DNA from: Mesorhizobium amorphae
GTDB taxonomy: Bacteria; Pseudomonadota; Alphaproteobacteria; Rhizobiales; Rhizobiaceae
Length of the DNA stretch: 64,000 nt
Assembly: GCF_014843845.1 (NCBI RefSeq)
Contig: NZ_JHQS01000053.1
Span: 62,001-126,000 of the forward strand
Direction of reading: 5' to 3'
Shown here: in pieces, positions 26,436 to 33,792 of the stretch
How the letters are laid out: every line of letters starts with the position of its first letter
How positions within the stretch are numbered: position 1 is the stretch's first letter
Program-made: the position numbers and the translations under genes
Notes under the pieces: generated by a model
Databases searched by the model: none
What the model saw: only the letters and a program-made list of their open reading frames with translations
Told to the model about the DNA's origin: nothing

Positions 26436-27530
26436 ATGAAAGCAGAGAATTGGCTTCTGCGCCTGTGCACGGCGAGCGCGTTCTCGATCGGCACGGGCTT
26501 CATTTTCATGCCCTCCACCGCGAACGCCTGCATCCTCGACAACGATGGAACCTTTCTCGACACGAGTTGCTATATTGGCGGCGCGGCCAACAGCGCGATT
26601 GTCGACACCTCCCTGGATGCGCTTGGCAACATTGTCGACGACATCGTCGATGCGGATGTCAGCCCCGCCAAAATAGCCCCACCGGGCCAGGCCGCGCCAT
26701 TCGGTGTTTTCGCGTCCGGCCAGCTTGCCCATACCGAGCATGACGGTTTCAGGGTTTCGAACAGCATCGATACGTTCGACGGACCGCATTTCGACGTCGA
26801 TGAATTCTCCGCCGCCGTCAGCGTGGACTTCAATGCCGCGAAGCATTTCGGCTTCGACAACGAGCACGGCCTCAACCTCGGTCTGTTTGGCGGCTACGCC
26901 TCGGCCGAGGTAGGCGTCGATGCTTTCGGGTTCTTCGACGGCGGTGAGGCCACCAACAGAAGCGGCATGTTCGGCGGCTATGGCCTCTATCGTCACGGCA
27001 CAAGCTATGTGCTCGTGGCCGCATCGGCATTCCTCGGCAACACGGACGTCGACCGCTCCGGCACGTCCGGAAGCTACGACACGCAAGGCTATGCGGTAAC
27101 CGGATCGGTCGGCCGTATCTTCAGCCTGACCGATCGGGTGCGCCTTGACCTGCGCGGCGGATTGCTGGGCGTCACGTTTACCGGTGATGCCTATACGGAC
27201 GATTCCGACACGGATTTCGGAAAGAGCCGCTTGTCGTTTGGCGCGGTCAAATTCGATCCCGGAATCTATGCCGATTTTCAACTCGGGAACGGCATGGTGA
27301 TAAGCCCCTATGCGCGGGCAGATATCCAGCAGCGCTTCGGTTATTCAAACACGGCCAGCGTTGAAGGCGTGGAAAGCGAGTTCGACGATGCGGACCTCTC
27401 CGTGGCCCTGTCCTCAGGCTTCAATCTCAAGATGACGCAGGCAACCACGCTCAGCAGTGAAATTCGCGGCAAGTGGTCCGAAGACAGCTCAACCATCAGC
27501 GGCAAGCTGGGCCTGAAGATCGCCTTTTGA
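26436..27530 (+). CDS. Outer membrane beta-barrel (autotransporter-barrel-like) protein
   Basis: The 364-residue protein has a signal peptide ending PSTANA. A short linker with two early cysteines (ACILDNDG, SCYIGG) is followed by alternating amphipathic strands typical of an autotransporter-type barrel (LNLGLFGGYASAEVGVD, GMFGGYGLYRHGTSYVLV, DLRGGLLGVTFTGD). It ends in KLGLKIAF with the terminal Phe expected of BAM substrates. A large passenger domain is missing, so it is probably a stand-alone porin-like or adhesin-like barrel. Confidence 0.75.
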   Translation: MKAENWLLRLCTASAFSIGTGFIFMPSTANACILDNDGTFLDTSCYIGGAANSAIVDTSLDALGNIVDDIVDADVSPAKIAPPGQAAPFGVFASGQLAHTEHDGFRVSNSIDTFDGPHFDVDEFSAAVSVDFNAAKHFGFDNEHGLNLGLFGGYASAEVGVDAFGFFDGGEATNRSGMFGGYGLYRHGTSYVLVAASAFLGNTDVDRSGTSGSYDTQGYAVTGSVGRIFSLTDRVRLDLRGGLLGVTFTGDAYTDDSDTDFGKSRLSFGAVKFDPGIYADFQLGNGMVISPYARADIQQRFGYSNTASVEGVESEFDDADLSVALSSGFNLKMTQATTLSSEIRGKWSEDSSTISGKLGLKIAF

Positions 27531-27719
27531 CATTCAGCAAAGCGTGGGTTGTGGCCGGATCGAACCTGTCTCGATCCAGGCAACAACTCGTTGCGGTGTT
27601 GCGCCGCTCGACTGTCCGAGACGGACCTCGCCGGACGCACGGGAAGGGGGCCGGGTGCCGGCTGCGGCCACACCGTAGCCGACACAGGCTGCCCCACCGG
27701 ACCCACTCCGCGACAAAAC

Positions 27720-27748
27720 TTGACCGTTTTCATCAAGAAATGTACTAA
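27720..27748 (+). promoter_or_regulatory. Candidate sigma70 promoter of the AraC-type gene
   Basis: TTGACC (27720-27725), a 17-bp spacer and TACTAA (27743-27748) lie upstream of the AraC gene. The -10 hexamer falls inside the first copy of the 24-bp direct repeat. Confidence 0.5.
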
Positions 27749-27775
27749 ACCTTTCATCAAGAAATGTACTGAACC
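27728..27775 (+). repeat. Two tandem 24-bp direct repeats upstream of the AraC-type regulator
   Basis: Copies at 27728-27751 and 27752-27775 differ at one base of 24; each contains CATCAAGAAATGTACT. They lie 27 bp before the AraC start codon and overlap its predicted promoter. AraC proteins bind direct repeats, so autoregulation is a natural inference. A chance microduplication cannot be excluded. Confidence 0.6.
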
Positions 27776-27802
27776 AGAGTCTCGATCAGATGAGAGGAAA
27801 GC

Positions 27803-28684
27803 GTGTCCTTCGTTCCGCGCATGGAAAGCCGCATTCAGGGATTTTCCGTCATTGGCGGTTTGAAATGCCACGTCTGGGACGGCGCGGTTGCCGACCTCTG
27901 GGATGTGTCATGCGCGGACCGGGCCGAGGGCTTCTATGTCTCTCCCGACCCCCGGCTGTTTGTCGCTCTCGATGTCGAAGGCGACGGCGCCTTCTTCGTC
28001 GAAGGGGTCAAGGGCGAAGCGCGCCGCCACGACCGGGCCTTTTCCATGGCCTACATTCCGGCCGGGGTGCCGATTCGTGGCCGGGTCGATGGGCTGCACC
28101 GGATCAGGCATCTCGACCTGCACTTCGACGCCGCAGCGCTGACGCGCCGCTTCGGCCGCAGCCTCGATCGCGAGGCCCTGCATGTGTCACGCTTCCAGTT
28201 TCGCGACGACCGGATCGCAACGCTTGCCGGCCTGATTGCCGCCGAATGCGACGCTGGCCAGAAGCTGCATGATCTCTACGGCGAGGGCCTGCTCAACGCC
28301 TTGTTCGCGAACCTTTTCCAGATAGACCAGCCGGTTGCCGCGCGGCGCCGGGCGCCGTTGTCCCGCCGCAAGCTGCGCCTCGTCATCGATTATATAGACG
28401 CGCATTGCCTGGACAGGATCCGTCTCGCCGACCTCGCCACGCTGACCGGCCTGTCCGAAACCGCAACCAGCCACGCCTTCAAGGCGGCGACAGGCGTGCC
28501 GCCGCATCGCTGGCAGATGCAGGCGCGGATCGGCAGGGCACAGGCGATGATGGCGCATGATGCCGCCTCGCTCGGTGATATTGCCGAGGCGACTGGGTTT
28601 TTCGACCAGGCCCATCTGACGCGGGTGTTCAAGTCGGTCGTCGGCGTGACGCCGGGCGCCTGGAAGAGCGCCGTCCGTGAGTGA
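27803..28684 (+). CDS. AraC-family transcriptional regulator beside a siderophore receptor
   Basis: The 293-residue protein has an N-terminal cupin-like sensing domain (about residues 10-150, including DPRLFVALDVEGDGAFFVEG). The C-terminal double helix-turn-helix AraC domain spans about 190-290: HCLDRIRLADLATLTGLSETATSHAFKAATG and IAEATGFFDQAHLTRVFKSVVGVTPGAW. The GTG start follows GAGAGG; ATG 27821 is an alternative. It lies 136 bp upstream of a TonB-dependent siderophore receptor on the same strand, a PchR-like arrangement in which the regulator senses the ferric siderophore. Confidence 0.88.
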   Translation: MSFVPRMESRIQGFSVIGGLKCHVWDGAVADLWDVSCADRAEGFYVSPDPRLFVALDVEGDGAFFVEGVKGEARRHDRAFSMAYIPAGVPIRGRVDGLHRIRHLDLHFDAAALTRRFGRSLDREALHVSRFQFRDDRIATLAGLIAAECDAGQKLHDLYGEGLLNALFANLFQIDQPVAARRRAPLSRRKLRLVIDYIDAHCLDRIRLADLATLTGLSETATSHAFKAATGVPPHRWQMQARIGRAQAMMAHDAASLGDIAEATGFFDQAHLTRVFKSVVGVTPGAWKSAVRE

Positions 28685-28770
28685 CATTTCCGCAACATGA
28701 CGCTGCGATGTCAGCCGTTTGGACAAGAACCGACAAACCGCCCAACTCCGTCCAATGACCAGCAGATAAG

Positions 28771-28796
28771 TTGAGATAAATGATCAAGTATCTCAA
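28771..28796 (+). promoter_or_regulatory. Doubled iron-responsive operator (RirA-type TGA-N9-TCA)
   Basis: TTGAGATA (28771-28778) and TATCTCAA (28789-28796) are perfect inverted arms around a 10-bp centre. The palindrome contains two overlapping TGA-N9-TCA motifs, at 28772-28786 and 28781-28795, matching the RirA iron-responsive operator of rhizobia. It lies 24 bp before the receptor's start codon. Confidence 0.75.
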
Positions 28797-28820
28797 TGTC
28801 GACGGGCGGGCACTTTCCTT

Positions 28821-31001
28821 ATGAGCAGAATTTACCGGATGAAGTCGCTTCTGGCTGGCAGCGTCGCTGCTGTCGCGATGATCTCGCCGATGGCCGCGTT
28901 CGCGCAGACCGTGCAAACCGGCACCCAGCTGGAACCGGTGCTGGTCGAGGGCGAGTTGGGCGACAGCGCCACCGGGCCGGTCGACGGCGTCGTCGCCAAG
29001 AAAACGACGACCGGCTCCAAGGCGGCCACCGAGCTCAAGGACATCCCGCAATCGGTCTCGGTGATCGGCCGGCAGGAAATCGACGACCAGGGCGCGCAGA
29101 AGGCCGACGAGGCACTGCGCTACACCGCCGGCGTGTTCGCCCAGCCTTTTGGCCCTGACAGCGACACCAACTGGATGTTCATCCGCGGCTTCCAGGCGAC
29201 GGCCACCGGCACCTACATGGATGGCCTGCAGCTGTTCAGCTACGGTTTTGGCGGTTTCTATGTCGACTCCTTCGGATTGGAGCGCATCGAGGTGCTGAAG
29301 GGACCGGCCTCCGTTCTCTATGGCGGCAGCAATCCGGGCGGCATGGTCAACTATGTCAGCAAGCGGCCGGATTTCGAACGCAAGCGCTATGTCGAAACCG
29401 GCGTCAACGACGCAGGCAATGTCTATCTCGGCTTCGACATCGGCGATGTCGCCAACAATGGCGCGGTCAGCTATCGGGTGACGGGCAAGGTCGCCGGCGG
29501 CGATACCTACAGCGACTATCAGGACGGCTGGCGCGGCTTCATTTCGCCAAGCATCAGCTGGAAGCCGGACGAAGCAACCACGCTGACCATCCTGGCCAAC
29601 TACAGCCACATCGACGAGAACCACAATGGCGGGAGCTTCCTGCCTTACGACGGCACGGTGACGGACCGGATCGTCAACGGCGTGAACTACGGCCGCATCG
29701 ACCCCGACGCCAACTTCACAGAACCGAGCATCGATCTCTACAAGCGCGAGCAGGGCTCGATCGGCTACGAGTTCGAGCACACTTTCGACAATGACTGGAC
29801 GGTGCGCTCAAATGCCCGCTTCACCGCCGCCGACATCAATGAAGTCAGCGTCTATCCCAACGGTTGGGTGAGCCCTACATCGACGCAGCTGAACCGCATC
29901 AACTTCGGTCACGACACCGACGCGATGACGTTCCTGTCGGACCTGCAGATCGAGGGCAAGGTCGAGACCGGCCCGCTCGAGCACACGCTGCTGGCCGGCA
30001 TCGACTACAAATATTACAACATCGACCAGGTGCAGTCGTCGGCCCTCTTCGGAACGACCCCGCCGATCGATGCCTTCGACCCTGTCTATGGTGCGCCACT
30101 TACAGAGCGGGTCAGCTATCTCAACCAGGATCTGACGCAGAAGCAGCTCGGCTTCTATGCGCAGGACCAGCTGCGCTTCGGCGACGGCTGGCTGGTGACG
30201 CTGAACGGCCGCTATGACCGCGGCTGGCTCGAAGCCGACAATCGCCCGACATATTACTCTGCGAGCTCCAGCACGCAGAACAGCACCGTCGGCGATTTCT
30301 CCGGCCGCGCCGGCCTCGCCTATGAGTTCGCCAACGGCGTAACCCCCTATGTCAGCTTCGCCACCTTCTTCAACCCCATCATCGGTACCGACGCCAACGG
30401 CAACCTGTTCAAGCCGGAAGAGGGCGTGCAGTACGAGGCCGGTATCAAATACGTGCCGACCTTCATGGATGGCCTGTTCGCCCTGTCGGTATTCGACCTG
30501 ACCCGTCAGAATGTGCCTTCGAATGTTACCCTGTTCACGCAGTTACAAACCGGCGAGGTGCGCTCGCGCGGCGTGGAACTGGAAGGCAAGGTGAACATCA
30601 CCGAGGATTTCCGGGCAACGGGCGCTTTCACTGCCTATGACATCGACATCACCAAGGACATCAACCCCGCGCTCATCGGCAAAACGCCCTTCATCGTACC
30701 CGAAGTGATGGCCTCGGCCTCGGTCGACTACACTTTCCGCGGCGACTGGTATGACGGCATCTCGATCGGCGCCGGCGTGCGCCATCTCGGCTCCTCATGG
30801 GCCGACAATGAGAACACTGCGAAGGTGCCGGCTGTCACGCTGGCCGACCTGAAGCTTGGCTATGAAAGGGAGAACTGGGGCGTCGATCTCAACATCACCA
30901 ATCTGTTCGACAAGACCTATGTCGCCAGCTGCCAGACGACGCTGACCTGTTCGTATGGCGAAGGCCGGTCGTTCAAACTGAAGGCGCATACCAGTTGGTG
31001 A
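28821..31001 (+). CDS. TonB-dependent siderophore receptor (FhuA family)
   Basis: The 726-residue outer-membrane receptor has a signal peptide (to about AFAQ), a TonB-box-like LEPVLVEGE, and a plug domain (about 65-180) with TGSKAATELKDIPQSVSVIGRQEIDDQGAQ and ERIEVLKGPASVLYGGSNPGGMVNYVSKRP. A 22-strand barrel ends in SFKLKAHTSW with an aromatic terminus. The phrases match ferrichrome/hydroxamate-type (TIGR01783) receptors. No siderophore biosynthesis or ABC genes are adjacent, so it probably scavenges a foreign siderophore. The perfect iron box upstream predicts repression under iron sufficiency. ATG 28839 is an alternative start. Confidence 0.93.
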   Translation: MSRIYRMKSLLAGSVAAVAMISPMAAFAQTVQTGTQLEPVLVEGELGDSATGPVDGVVAKKTTTGSKAATELKDIPQSVSVIGRQEIDDQGAQKADEALRYTAGVFAQPFGPDSDTNWMFIRGFQATATGTYMDGLQLFSYGFGGFYVDSFGLERIEVLKGPASVLYGGSNPGGMVNYVSKRPDFERKRYVETGVNDAGNVYLGFDIGDVANNGAVSYRVTGKVAGGDTYSDYQDGWRGFISPSISWKPDEATTLTILANYSHIDENHNGGSFLPYDGTVTDRIVNGVNYGRIDPDANFTEPSIDLYKREQGSIGYEFEHTFDNDWTVRSNARFTAADINEVSVYPNGWVSPTSTQLNRINFGHDTDAMTFLSDLQIEGKVETGPLEHTLLAGIDYKYYNIDQVQSSALFGTTPPIDAFDPVYGAPLTERVSYLNQDLTQKQLGFYAQDQLRFGDGWLVTLNGRYDRGWLEADNRPTYYSASSSTQNSTVGDFSGRAGLAYEFANGVTPYVSFATFFNPIIGTDANGNLFKPEEGVQYEAGIKYVPTFMDGLFALSVFDLTRQNVPSNVTLFTQLQTGEVRSRGVELEGKVNITEDFRATGAFTAYDIDITKDINPALIGKTPFIVPEVMASASVDYTFRGDWYDGISIGAGVRHLGSSWADNENTAKVPAVTLADLKLGYERENWGVDLNITNLFDKTYVASCQTTLTCSYGEGRSFKLKAHTSW

Positions 31002-31037
31002 CGACCCAAGGAGGAAGGCGGCGACGAGTCTTCCGCG

Positions 31038-31574
31038 TCAGCTTGTATGGTCCAGTAGTCTGGTGGTCGTGTCACGACGATGTTCGGAATTGGCGCGATC
31101 GATGCCGTCTACGGTGATCGCGAACATCCCGTTTTCGATCCTTGCGATCCAGCCTTTTGCCTTTAGATACCAGAGATGAAACTCCAGGTGTTCGCGCGGA
31201 CAGCCTGACAAGCGCTCGAGTTCTGTATCGCCAATGCCGGGATTGTTCACGTCTTGTCGGCGTTTGACATAAAGAAGCGAGAGCACCTTGGCCTGAATGA
31301 CGACGTCCCGTTCGATGCCTTTGGTGTTGCCGGCTTCCTCGGTCAACTCGCGCCGAAGGTTCAAATGGTCTTTATACTGAATGTCATACTGCGCGCGCTT
31401 GACCGGATCTCTGAGCGTATTATGAGCCTCCACGATTTCGCTGAAGCGTGCTTCATCGCCGGTGATTTGATTATCGGGATGGTAACGCATAGCAAAATGA
31501 CGAAATATCCGTTCTATCGTTTCCGAATTCGCGTTCGGGCTGATTTCCAGAACTTCGTAGTAGTCAATGAACAT
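31038..31574 (-). CDS. J-domain protein with C-terminal winged-helix-like region
   Basis: The 178-residue protein starts with a J-domain (DYYEVLEISPNANSETIERIFRHFAMRYHPDNQ) with the HPD motif at residues 32-34. It lacks the Gly/Phe and zinc regions of DnaJ. Residues 90-165 (VIQAKVLSLLYVKRR...GIGDTELERLSGCPREHLEFHLWYLKAKGWIARIENGMFAITVDGID) look like a small winged helix. It should recruit DnaK to a specific client. It is transcribed away from tRNA-Ser and converges on the siderophore receptor. Confidence 0.8.
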   Translation of the reverse strand: MFIDYYEVLEISPNANSETIERIFRHFAMRYHPDNQITGDEARFSEIVEAHNTLRDPVKRAQYDIQYKDHLNLRRELTEEAGNTKGIERDVVIQAKVLSLLYVKRRQDVNNPGIGDTELERLSGCPREHLEFHLWYLKAKGWIARIENGMFAITVDGIDRANSEHRRDTTTRLLDHTS

Positions 31575-31789
31575 AGTGGCGCCTCCACGACATCGCTATT
31601 GCGCACACCGGCGGGCCTCCGCCAGCATCCGCCGAGCGAAGCGTAAGTTGGCTAAAGTGTTTGGTGGGCTCACTGCGCCCCTCTCGAGTTCAACCGCGCG
31701 CCGTAATATCAGCATAAAGCTTGTACGAACTCTTTACGAAAGTCGCAGATCGGACCTCTGCCGCCATTGCTCAGACCTCTCGCATCAGA

Positions 31790-31900
31790 CTAGAGGACTT
31801 CGGTTGAGTCGGCATGATACAAACGTCGATAGATCCGCGCCGTTGTCGCCATCGTGGATTGCAACTGCAAGTGGTTGATTCCTCCGCGATGTAGGTGCCG
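31790..31900 (-). pseudogene. Tyrosine recombinase C-terminal remnant (minus strand)
   Basis: The minus-strand frame ends LQLQSTMATTARIYRRLY followed by HADSTEVL and a stop. This resembles the HS-xx-TT-xx-Y region of tyrosine recombinases, including the catalytic Tyr context. The upstream part is not integrase-like, so the gene is decayed. The assignment rests on a short segment. Confidence 0.4.
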
Positions 31901-31914
31901 GGGCGCGCCACGGT

Positions 31915-32007
31915 CCCGCTGAGCATTTTGCGCATATGCTGCCTGGTCAGCAGGAAGGCGCCGCAGCGGTGGTTGACGCCACCCTCGATGCCGCTCTACA
32001 GGAATGA
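31915..32007 (+). pseudogene. Tyrosine recombinase tail remnant (plus strand)
   Basis: The 29 codons ending at 32007 read EHFAHMLPGQQEGAAAV and then VDATLDAALQE-stop. This closely resembles the end of phage-type integrases (RYAHLLPxQ...), with Phe in place of the catalytic Tyr. A stop codon lies in frame at 31876-31878 and no core domain precedes it. It points toward tRNA-Ser 97 bp away, the usual position of an integrase that used the tRNA as attachment site. Confidence 0.5.
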
Positions 32008-32104
32008 ACAGCGAACCGGTCGGGAACGCCTTCGGTGCCAATCTGGTGCCAACTGCTCAAGACTGACCGAACGCGACAATCCTAAGTGATTGAAAAATCA
32101 CGAC

Positions 32105-32194
32105 GGAGGGATGGCCGAGCGGTTTAAGGCACCGGTCTTGAAAACCGGCGTGGGCGCAAGTTCACCGTGGGTTCGAATCCCACTCCCTCCGCCA
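32105..32194 (+). tRNA. tRNA-Ser (anticodon UGA)
   Basis: The 90-nt class II tRNA has the acceptor stem GGAGGGA/TCCCTCC, discriminator G and an encoded CCA. The D arm is TGGCCGAGCGGTTTAAGGC, the anticodon stem ACCGG/CCGGC encloses TCTTGAAAA (anticodon TGA), the variable arm is long, and the T loop is GGTTCGAATCC. It is a common integration target, and an integrase remnant lies just upstream. Confidence 0.97.
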
Positions 32195-32390
32195 TCAAAA
32201 ATCCGTATAAGCATTCATCCCGTCCCACCTCGAATATCCGGTCTCGGACGACGCGATCTGGATGCGATGACATTGACGGGATCACAGATCAGGAGCAAGT
32301 TGAGCGCACCGGCCGAGCCCGGGCAGGCCCGGCCGGGACCGCGTGTGCGATGAAAACCTCGAGCAGCACGGAGACTGACGGGAGGAAGAA

Positions 32391-32609
32391 ATGAGCCGGG
32401 TCAAGGAAGTTTGCGATCGAGCACGATCGCTATGGCTGCGGGTGGTGCGATCGACCCACCCTGTCGACGATGTCGAGAACGACGAGCTGTATCGGCTGAT
32501 CGACGGCAAAAACAAGGTCATCACCGGCACCAACTTCGAGGCGTCCCGCTTCGACATCAAGACCGCTCTATCGCGGTGGGAGAGCTACACGCCGCCGAAC
32601 GTTAACTGA
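32391..32609 (+). CDS. Small orphan protein (72 aa)
   Basis: The product is not recognised. Support for a real gene: GGAGGAAGAA directly before ATG 32391 is a strong ribosome binding site, and a clean rho-independent terminator follows the stop. The protein is charged and soluble (MSRVKEVCDRARSLWLRVV..., NDELYRLIDGKNKVITGTNFEASRFDIKTALSRWESY), with no signal peptide. It lies in the accessory stretch after tRNA-Ser. Confidence 0.6.
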   Translation: MSRVKEVCDRARSLWLRVVRSTHPVDDVENDELYRLIDGKNKVITGTNFEASRFDIKTALSRWESYTPPNVN

Positions 32610-33112
32610 AAACTATTCCGGTTCGGAGTACTTTGGAGAGCCCAGCCACCGCGCTGGGCTTTTCCATTTCAGTGAACAATGCGATCGGCTATCTCGGCTC
32701 GAAGCCGGGTTACGAGCGCGAGTGGCCCGACCGCGAGCCAGCGAGCGCTGAGGCATGGGAGAAGGCACGCCTCCTGCTACTGGTGGTAGAAGAAGAGAAG
32801 CAGAACGATCGCAGTCAGAGGGGAGAGGGCCAGATCAAACTTACCAAGGATCAGAGGCAGCGCTTCGACGAACTGGTTGACGCGCTGCGCGCGGCGTATC
32901 TTCACCACCGTTGCCGGTCGGCGCATAGGCACTGTGAATGCATCGGCCATCTTCCTCGAAGCGGTCGCTATTTGGATAAGCTCTCTTCGGCTCAGGTCGC
33001 GGTGGCCGCCTCAAAGACCTCCTGCCGCTTATTTAGCAATCACTTGTATTCTTCCTCAAGGAGGATCATGCTTGCTGCTCTGGTCGGGAACTCTTTTGAG
33101 GGAGGTTTTCCG
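32610..33112 (+). other. Stretch with terminator and possible decayed frame
   Basis: The first 55 bp hold the terminator of the preceding gene. A frame stays open from 32672 through 33112 with coding-like text early on (AIGYLGSKPGYEREWPDREPA, LTKDQRQRFDELVDALRAAY). It then degenerates into Ser/His/Arg-rich sequence and has no good start signal. I treat it as possible decayed coding sequence, not as a gene. Confidence 0.35.
32640..32664 (+). terminator. Rho-independent terminator of the 72-aa orphan gene
   Basis: AGCCCAGC (32640-32647) pairs with GCTGGGCT (32654-32661) over a 6-nt loop and is followed by TTT. It lies 30 bp after the stop codon at 32609. Confidence 0.8.
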
Positions 33113-33292
33113 ATGCGTATCGTGCTCTTCGTCATCGCAGTGGCGGTAACCTTCGTCCTGTGGGACAGGTCCATGAACGAAGGTCGGTATACCGCGCAGG
33201 TGGAATCAAGCTTCCGGCAGGCGGCAGCTGATCTGCCGAGCGGTTCTTACGGCCGTGAGATCAGGTTAAACCGCGACCTGATGAAGCATTGA
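33113..33292 (+). CDS. Small single-span membrane protein (59 aa)
   Basis: GAGGGAGG at 33097-33104 is a strong ribosome binding site 8 nt before ATG 33113. The N-terminus is one membrane helix (MRIVLFVIAVAVTFVLWD), followed by a soluble tail (SMNEGRYTAQVESSFRQAAADLPSGSYGREI). This plan is common among small rhizobial membrane proteins of unknown function. The frame is open upstream, but the site marks this ATG as the start. Confidence 0.65.
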   Translation: MRIVLFVIAVAVTFVLWDRSMNEGRYTAQVESSFRQAAADLPSGSYGREIRLNRDLMKH

Positions 33293-33313
33293 GCCTGGAG
33301 CCGCCAGCACTTC

Positions 33314-33562
33314 CTAATTGCCGGCCATCAACACAAATGTTGTCCGCAATTTGCGAGGTTCGACCCGCTTGAGGCAATGTTCCGGAATATTCGGCCAAAC
33401 TGCCACGCCGCATTCCTTTTCGGTGACCACAACGGGTTCGCCAGTCATCTCGACGTTGGCGGCCTCGCTGGTGGACGACGCAAACAGCAGCGTCTCGGTC
33501 ACGAGCCCGGCAACGGCGGCGACCTGTGTCAGCACGATAGCGAAAGCGACATTTTTAAGCAT
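33314..33562 (-). CDS. Small exported protein (82 aa)
   Basis: From ATG 33562 the product starts with a hydrophobic segment (MLKNVAFAIVLTQVAAVAGLV) that looks like a signal peptide or anchor. The tail has two cysteines (KECGVAVWPNIPEHCLKRVEP) and ends KLRTTFVLMAGN. The upstream-extended frame is Arg/His-rich noise. It converges with the 59-aa membrane protein. It is not assigned to any family, but its composition is typical of rhizobial small exported proteins. Confidence 0.6.
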   Translation of the reverse strand: MLKNVAFAIVLTQVAAVAGLVTETLLFASSTSEAANVEMTGEPVVVTEKECGVAVWPNIPEHCLKRVEPRKLRTTFVLMAGN

Positions 33563-33792
33563 TCGGCGACAACGCGCCGAGCGGGCTCCGGTTCCATGGT
33601 GCGCCTCGCGCCAATCCGCAGGCGAGGGCGCGCCACAATCTCGCCCGGTTCCGACCATATTCGGTTAACACCGTGATAAACAATTCCTGCGCACAAGGGA
33701 TTGGGGATCAGGGTCGCTGGCATGTTTCGTGCGGGTGCTTTGGCTCCCACGGAATTCAGCTGGCAGCGAGACTGTAGGGGACATCAGGAAAA

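Larger units (their letters stand above)
31575..32104. other. Non-coding stretch with tyrosine-recombinase scars
   Basis: This 530-bp region between the J-domain gene and tRNA-Ser has no intact gene. It carries two decayed integrase ends in opposite orientation, listed separately. The stretch at 31690-31800 has lower GC than the surroundings. Confidence 0.6.

Noticed and set aside
27728..27775. Second iron box in front of the AraC gene
   Set aside because: No TGA-N9-TCA spacing is present in the repeats.
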